From assembly GCA_023974075.1 (NCBI GenBank), contig CM043800.1:10624894-10688893 (forward strand): a stretch of 64,000 nt of DNA, given 5' to 3'. This DNA is from Chaenocephalus aceratus (Eukaryota; Chordata; Actinopteri; Perciformes; Channichthyidae). Positions 61,160 through 64,000 of the stretch are shown here, piece after piece. How positions within the stretch are numbered: position 1 is the stretch's first letter; each line of letters begins with the position of its first letter. The notes under the pieces are model-generated. The model was not told where the DNA came from. It searched no databases and saw only the letters and a list, made by a program, of their open reading frames with translations. A program made the position numbers and the translations under genes.

Positions 61160-64000
61160 TTCATTTGTATGTGACCTTTGGGACCTTCCATTGTCTTCCC
61201 TTTGACTTGGAGTATTTAAGGACTTGCAACATGTTTTGTAATGCTGTATATGGGTTTTGGAAGTGGAAGTAAAATACGTGTCCATGTCTTAATTTCCATG
61301 TTTGTGTAAAATGCATCGTTAGACTGTAGTCTTAAGCGATAATGCTCAACCCATATATAAGAAAATGCTAGTACACTGCACCATACTATTTGTGGAGTGC
61401 AGACATTCCTCTGTTTGGTTGAAAGCTTTCAGGATGACGTGTTGAATATCACAGCCGTTTTGAACACTATGACAGTTATTTAAAAATCCCCCTACACTGG
61501 TACATTCTGCAGTGAAGAAGGACAGAGAATTGATCTGCAACCAAAAGAGAGCCATATAATTCTTTGAAAACACTGCACACGTGCACAAACTGGTGAGCAA
61601 CACGTCTAGCATTTACCTACAGAAAAGGCCAGAGTGTGTTATGATTTAAAAAAGAATGTATGAGGAAGAAGAAGAATGGCTTCCTTCAAAAGTAACATAA
61701 TTACACTTTAGATAAGAAAATGTAATGAAGATATTAAGTATAACCTCTTATACCACAGGGCGCGTGTTGGGATTGAGGACACATGGTTGCAGTCAGAGAA
61801 GCATGGCTTTGTAAAAGATGAAGGAACATAATGCCATAGATGTTGCTGAGTTGGCATTGATGTGTGTGAATGTAAATGGGTGTGTGTATTTGGGGATTTG
61901 GGGGGCTGTGGGATGGGTGCAAGGGGTCGCCCGCATCCCAGAGTTCCCATCTGTGTGACCTCCATATGGAACGGGAGCTTTAGAAACTGTGATGTTGGGG
62001 AGCGCCCCCCCCCCTCACCCATAACACGCTCAGCTCCCTCCGCCATGACGACAATAAACATGTCAACCGCCACACGCCAGAGCAATCTGCAATCAGATTT
62101 ACTGTGCATGAAATATGGTGGTGCTTTTATTGGTCCAAAGACTTGTCACTCATAATTTATAGGCTGTTGCCAGGCCGGCTGTGATGTCAGCGAGCTCCCT
62201 CGGGAGAATCAAAAAGGGGGAAAGAGATAGGGGTGAGGGGTTGTGGTTGGGTGGGGGGCTTTAGAGATATAAGAGGACAGGAAATCTGTGTGTGTGAGAG
62301 CAGAAAAAGGGAATGAGGGGGGGAAAGGTGATGGAAATGGGTGAAAAAGGGGGGAAAAATAACACGCATCCATCCTCTCCTCTCCGTGGTGAGTTTATTA
62401 TCGTGAGGGAGCGAGAGTGTCAGTTTTTTCCAGGGCCTGCACAAATGGATCTCCCCCTCCCCTCTCCGTCTCTCCTGCAGCGATGCTTGCTATCCTTTGA
62501 ACACTGACACCTATTGATCACATGGTTGACGGAGGAAAAATCTTCTTTCTTTTTTTATCCGCGATTCACATCTCCACTTGAAGCCTCCCTGACCCAGAAA
62601 TAGAAAGTCTGGAGTTGTACCGGAGGGATGACGTACAGAGAAGAAGCAGGATGTCCAAACAGGCTTAATTTAATGTAATCTCTTCTGATAGCATAGGTGA
62701 AACTACAGTAATTATCCTGTGGGAGATTTAGATAGAAAATAACAGCGGCGGAGTAGATCAAAGAAACTCTGCCCTCTCTGCAAAGACAAAGTGGAAATCA
62801 AGGAGAATGCATGAGTGGTAAAACGATATCTTGCAAAAACTTGTATGGCATTAAGAAATTAGATAAGATCCAATCCCTCTTTTGAAAAATGATACCCAGC
62901 TCACAGAGAACTATTAGAATGTTTACATTTGCGGCATTTCGTTCCATATCAAAATAATTAATTGCCTCCATTTTCAAATTAAAAGTACATTACAACACAA
63001 TTAAGCATGCAAATGAGTCTGGGCCTGTCACGAGGAGCCGGGGAGAAGTGAAAGAGTGACTGCGCTGATGTATGAGGGTTTGCATGCTTTTTTGTGTATT
63101 AGGTGTGTCGCAATGGATCATTGTGCATGTGTGTGTGTATTTAGATACAACAAAATGCTGCCTTTATTGAAGAAGAGTGTTGAAAATGCATCAGCGTGGG
63201 GAAATAAATCAGAGCTGTGCTGTAATAAACAACAGAGTAATTAGGTCACTCTTCCCTCGGTAACTGATCGACCAGAAGAGCAGATACTATGTTATTCCTA
63301 TTGTGTTAAAGGCTTCTGTCAGCAGTAAAAAAAAAACACCCAACATAAACACATACTTTTACACATACACATTTCTCTATCCCTGCCTCCTTTCAAGGGG
63401 CTCTGACCTCCAACGAGCCTGTTCCGTAAAGGATGTCTACATCGCGCCAGAAACCTGGGACAGTAAAGCATAATTTTGTCATAACCTTCTCTCTTTGGAG
63501 GGAAAACAGATATAAAAGTATATAGCCTGTGGTTTACGGTGAGTCCCCCTCACCCAGCCTGGCAGCAGCACGCAGGGCTGATGGATGCCGGGCGTCGGCC
63601 CACTTTTAATTGCTCGTAAATTTTTGATCCAGGGAAAACGCCACGTTCTCCTTGTCCCTCGGCGACATGGGTGACGGGGCCGCTGAGGAGGGAATAAAAG
63701 AGCCTCTGTGAGGAACACAGACAAGATGGGATACACAGAGACACAGTTACACACTTGGAGAGATACCTCCACATCACTAGATCTCTATAGGAACATAAGA
63801 TGTAGAAGACTGTGAGTTCACAAGTAATGGTAGGGTTAATTTCGATATAGGGAAAGTTCTACAAAAAATAACCTTTCATTCAAAGTTTTTTTTTTAATAA
63901 AAGATGCCAAATTCCATCCTTATCTCCTAAATATTAACATTGTTTACCTATAATTTGCAACAGCAAATATGTTTTGTAAGAAACATAATGCAGTCCAGAT
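61160..64000. other. Non-coding; possible conserved element at 62875-63050
   Basis: 62875-63050 contains an octamer (atgcaaat) and homeodomain-like words (aataattaattgcctcc) in repeat-free sequence. 62210-62460 is purine/pyrimidine-skewed. No exon was recognised. Confidence 0.35.

Overview
The window is vertebrate, almost certainly teleost, genomic DNA. It is AT-rich with sparse spliced exons, contains more than a dozen long (CA)n/(GT)n tracts, and carries a fish-type mobile-element mix: L2-like and L1-like LINEs, a DIRS-type tyrosine-recombinase retrotransposon, hAT and PIF/Harbinger-like non-autonomous transposons, TTAA-flanked MITEs and tRNA-headed SINEs. No prokaryotic, CRISPR, rRNA or complete tRNA gene was recognised.

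The one host gene I can support is a plus-strand proprotein convertase of the kexin/furin subtilase family. Seven exons (19436-19473, 20289-20368, 21680-21768, 24954-25126, 26025-26240, 27626-27729, 56841-56954) have compatible phases and encode about 270 residues of the catalytic domain. The catalytic His, the oxyanion-hole Asn and the nucleophilic Ser are all present. The exon with the catalytic Asp and the exons for the end of the catalytic domain, the P domain and the tail were not found and probably lie outside the window. The sequence mixes PCSK7-like and PCSK5/6/furin-like residues, so I do not assign a subtype. One intron appears to use a GC donor, and the last intron is about 29.1 kb.

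Layout: 1-19435 is upstream non-coding or intronic DNA with microsatellites, TTAA-flanked MITEs, an L1-like insertion (10425-11116, perfect 19-bp target-site duplication) and a possible conserved non-coding block. 19436-27729 holds six exons with short introns containing L2 3' ends, MITEs and a perfect hairpin. 27730-56840 is the giant intron. It contains an L2 (30047 to about 38150) split by a second, younger L2 (31472-35488) and by a hAT element (36389-37473). It also contains a SINE, an 809-bp hAT, a 5.4-kb DIRS-like element on the minus strand (about 44845-50243), a TTAA MITE and a 395-bp hAT MITE. 56841-56954 is the seventh exon; 57052-57814 is a Harbinger-like MITE; the remainder to 64000 is non-coding with further MITEs and possible conserved elements.

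I did not find a convincing wholly new system. The strongest leads are a DIRS element with complete terminal and internal-complementary-region structure whose reverse-transcriptase region is replaced by in-frame tandem repeats; the datable nesting of transposons; a chimeric MITE built from two families; and the divergent convertase with its GC-AG intron.
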